Made by a program: the position numbers and the translations under genes. Below the pieces are notes generated by a model. The model ran no database searches. It worked only from the letters and a program-made list of their open reading frames with translations, and had not been told where the DNA came from. A DNA stretch of 7,959 nucleotides from Phycisphaerae bacterium (GTDB lineage: Bacteria; Planctomycetota; Phycisphaerae; JAAYCJ01), in assembly GCA_012514125.1 (NCBI GenBank), contig JAAZAW010000088.1, positions 1 through 7,959 on the forward strand, in the 5' to 3' direction. Shown one piece after another: positions 6,734 through 7,959 of the stretch (its first letter is position 1; the number at the start of each line of letters is the position of its first letter).

Positions 6734-6762
6734 ATAATATTGAATTTTATACACCATGGCAA
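6734..6762 (-). promoter_or_regulatory. Predicted sigma70-type promoter of the dehydrogenase gene
   Basis: The minus strand has TTGCCA (6762-6757), a 17-nt spacer and TATTAT (6739-6734) in an AT-rich stretch, giving a leader of roughly 45 nt. The putative insertion-sequence end lies about 35 bp upstream of the -35 box, so the promoter itself seems to be native DNA rather than part of the element. Confidence 0.55.
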
Positions 6763-6824
6763 CAAAAATAAAAAAATGCTTACAAACCTGAACTATGGAT
6801 AGTGTCTGCCCAAAATTTCTGGCG

Positions 6825-7912
6825 TCAGGCGACGTTGGCTTTTTGATACTCCCAATAGGTCTTCCACTGATGACTCTGTCGGATAGCGGCTAACGCCATC
6901 ATCGCTTCCGCCGCAGGCTTATCCCACCGCCGTCCGCCGCCCTTGAGCCGGCTCGCCAGGGTCTTGCAGAACGACTCCGTCGGCCCCGAACCGATCTCAT
7001 ACCCCTTCGCACGGAATTCCGGATAACCCAGCATTGCCAGCCGAGGGGCCACATACGTTTCCAATTGAGACAACGCCGCTCGTGCCCACCGCATATTGAT
7101 GCGTCTGCGACGGATCGTAAAACGCCACCAGTTTGAATTCCTTGTACGCCTGGTCCGATCCCTGACGCTTGCGCCCTCGGCGATGTTTCTTTCTGGACCA
7201 GGCCTTCCGACCCGCACGACGATTGGCCCGACGCTTTTCCTTTTCCACCTGCGTCACCATCGGAATCAACACCCCGTCCGCACCCGTAATCACACAACTC
7301 GATGAATCCGGGGACTCCCGAGCGTCCATCGCCGTCCAGCCCGGCGAGAGCTCTTGTGCCTTTTGAACCGCCAGAACGCGACGACCCTCCTGTTCCACAT
7401 TCCATCGAACCTCCTCCGCACTGACGGAAAGTTGACCCACCCGTTTCACATCCTCCGCCGCTTGCCCAAAACTGCTGTGCATCGCTTCCCGACAGAGAAT
7501 CTCGCGAACGCCCGGACTATAGCGGCTCGTTGCAATGCCCAGAAACGTATCCGCCGGAATCACCGGACCCGTTTCCTTCCGCCAGTAGACCACCCGATCA
7601 ATGGCCACGCGGCCGTTGATCGTCAGATACGTCACTCGCTGACGGCCTTTGTTTCGCCATCGTGTTTCCCCGTTCGCCACCTCCGGAGGGGGAAAAAGCA
7701 GACCCTTCGGTCTGCACGCGTATTGCCAGGGCTTTCTGATACACCCGCAAGCGAAACTCCGCCACCGCCTCTCGCACCAGCTCTTCGCTCTCGACGATCA
7801 CCCGACCGGCCTGGGCCTGCAAAACGCTTTGAGAAACCTGATCCAGAAGTCCTTCAAAATCCTGCGTTAATTCACTCCGCAACTTGTTTTTAAATTCCGA
7901 TGATTTCATCAT
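6825..7912 (-). pseudogene. ISKra4-family transposase, frameshifted and internally deleted
   Basis: Three successive reading frames together give a transposase. The N-terminal part begins at ATG 7912 (AGGAG six nt upstream) and is colinear to about 7690. The middle part follows in the +1 frame to about 7075. It includes ADGVLIPMV (residues 134-142 counted from 7680), the likely first catalytic Asp, and a basic stretch up to YDPSQTHQYAVGTSG. The C-terminal part is one further frame on and ends at 6825; it contains YPEFRAKGYEIGSGPTESFC, including the catalytic Glu of the family, then RLKGGGRRWDKPAAEAMMAL. Family members normally have a long segment between VGTSG and YPEFRAKG, including a second Asp. 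Here these motifs are only about 25 codons apart and out of frame, which shows an internal deletion, probably of 100 or more residues. The enzyme cannot be active as it stands. Confidence 0.85.
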
Positions 7913-7922
7913 TGGCTCCTGT

Positions 7923-7951
7923 ATTCTAATGCCTTAAAATACAAAGAGTAA
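7923..7951 (-). promoter_or_regulatory. Possible promoter of the transposase remnant
   Basis: The minus strand has TTACTC (7951-7946), a 17-nt spacer and TAGAAT (7928-7923), just upstream of the AGGAG that precedes ATG 7912. The -35 match is poor and the window ends here, so this is tentative. Confidence 0.3.
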
Positions 7952-7959
7952 CATTATTA

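Larger units (their letters stand above)
6797..7959 (-). mobile_element. Degenerate ISKra4-family insertion sequence (one end may lie beyond the window)
   Basis: The region carries a broken ISKra4-type transposase (6825-7912). The downstream end is placed near 6797, where the AT-rich native leader gives way to GGATAGTGTCTGCCC, a start that resembles ends of this family from memory. At the other side, the minus strand upstream of the transposase reads TAATAATGTTACTC at the window edge. It resembles the first end only weakly (TA-TGT), so no terminal inverted repeat or target duplication can be claimed. The boundaries are therefore approximate. Confidence 0.6.

Noticed and set aside
6685..6765. 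27-residue N-terminal extension of the dehydrogenase (start at 6765)
   Set aside because: It would run through the predicted promoter and lacks a ribosome binding site, and the Rossmann strand normally begins at the N-terminus, as with ATG 6684.
7685..7700. Classical -1 programmed frameshift in the transposase
   Set aside because: The downstream frame is +1 (or -2) relative to the upstream one, so a standard -1 slip would not join the two parts.
6797..7959. Terminal inverted repeats of the insertion sequence
   Set aside because: The two visible flanks share only a few bases (TA-TGT) and no target-site duplication could be recognised; the second end may be outside the window.
1..7959. CRISPR array, tRNA, rRNA or defence-system genes
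   Set aside because: No regularly spaced repeats, tRNA-like cloverleaf, rRNA sequence or recognisable defence protein was seen on either strand.

Overview
The window looks like bacterial chromosome, most likely from a Planctomycetota lineage (Phycisphaerae-like). This is inferred from gene content: a McsA with a CPNDY-type second zinc site, McsB, a secreted beta-propeller protein behind what looks like an S55-type protein, a Gfo/Idh/MocA dehydrogenase and an ISKra4-type transposase remnant. No rRNA, tRNA or CRISPR array was seen, so the taxonomic call is tentative.

Layout. Positions 1-2825 (+ strand) hold the 3' end of a probable SpoIVB/S55-type peptidase-family protein, followed 20 nt later by a large exported beta-propeller/Ig-like protein; the two look like one operon. 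It converges, with a 21-nt gap, on a minus-strand operon covering 5251-2847: mcsA (zinc-finger/UVR adaptor), mcsB (protein arginine kinase, ATGA overlap with mcsA) and a TIM-barrel sugar phosphate isomerase/epimerase-like gene 45 nt further on. The 254-nt region upstream of mcsA contains a strong sigma70-like promoter (TTGACG-N17-TATGAT) and several inverted repeats. Next comes a monocistronic minus-strand Gfo/Idh/MocA dehydrogenase (6684-5506) with its own promoter (TTGCCA-N17-TATTAT). Positions from about 6797 to the window end are a degenerate ISKra4-family insertion sequence. Its transposase is spread over three frames and lacks a central segment.

How the genes work together. McsA and McsB form the protein-arginine phosphorylation module that, in Firmicutes, marks proteins for ClpCP degradation. 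Neither ctsR nor clpC lies beside it here, and a metabolic TIM-barrel gene takes the third position. The dehydrogenase and the TIM-barrel protein belong to families that often act together on sugars and inositols in Planctomycetota, but they are in separate transcription units and no shared pathway can be shown. The exported propeller protein and its upstream neighbour probably act in the cell envelope or periplasm.

I did not find a convincing undescribed system. The points most worth a second look are the altered phospho-arginine pocket motif in McsB, the layered inverted repeats at the mcsA promoter, the low-complexity insert that splits a propeller blade, and the cysteine-rich insert in the dehydrogenase.
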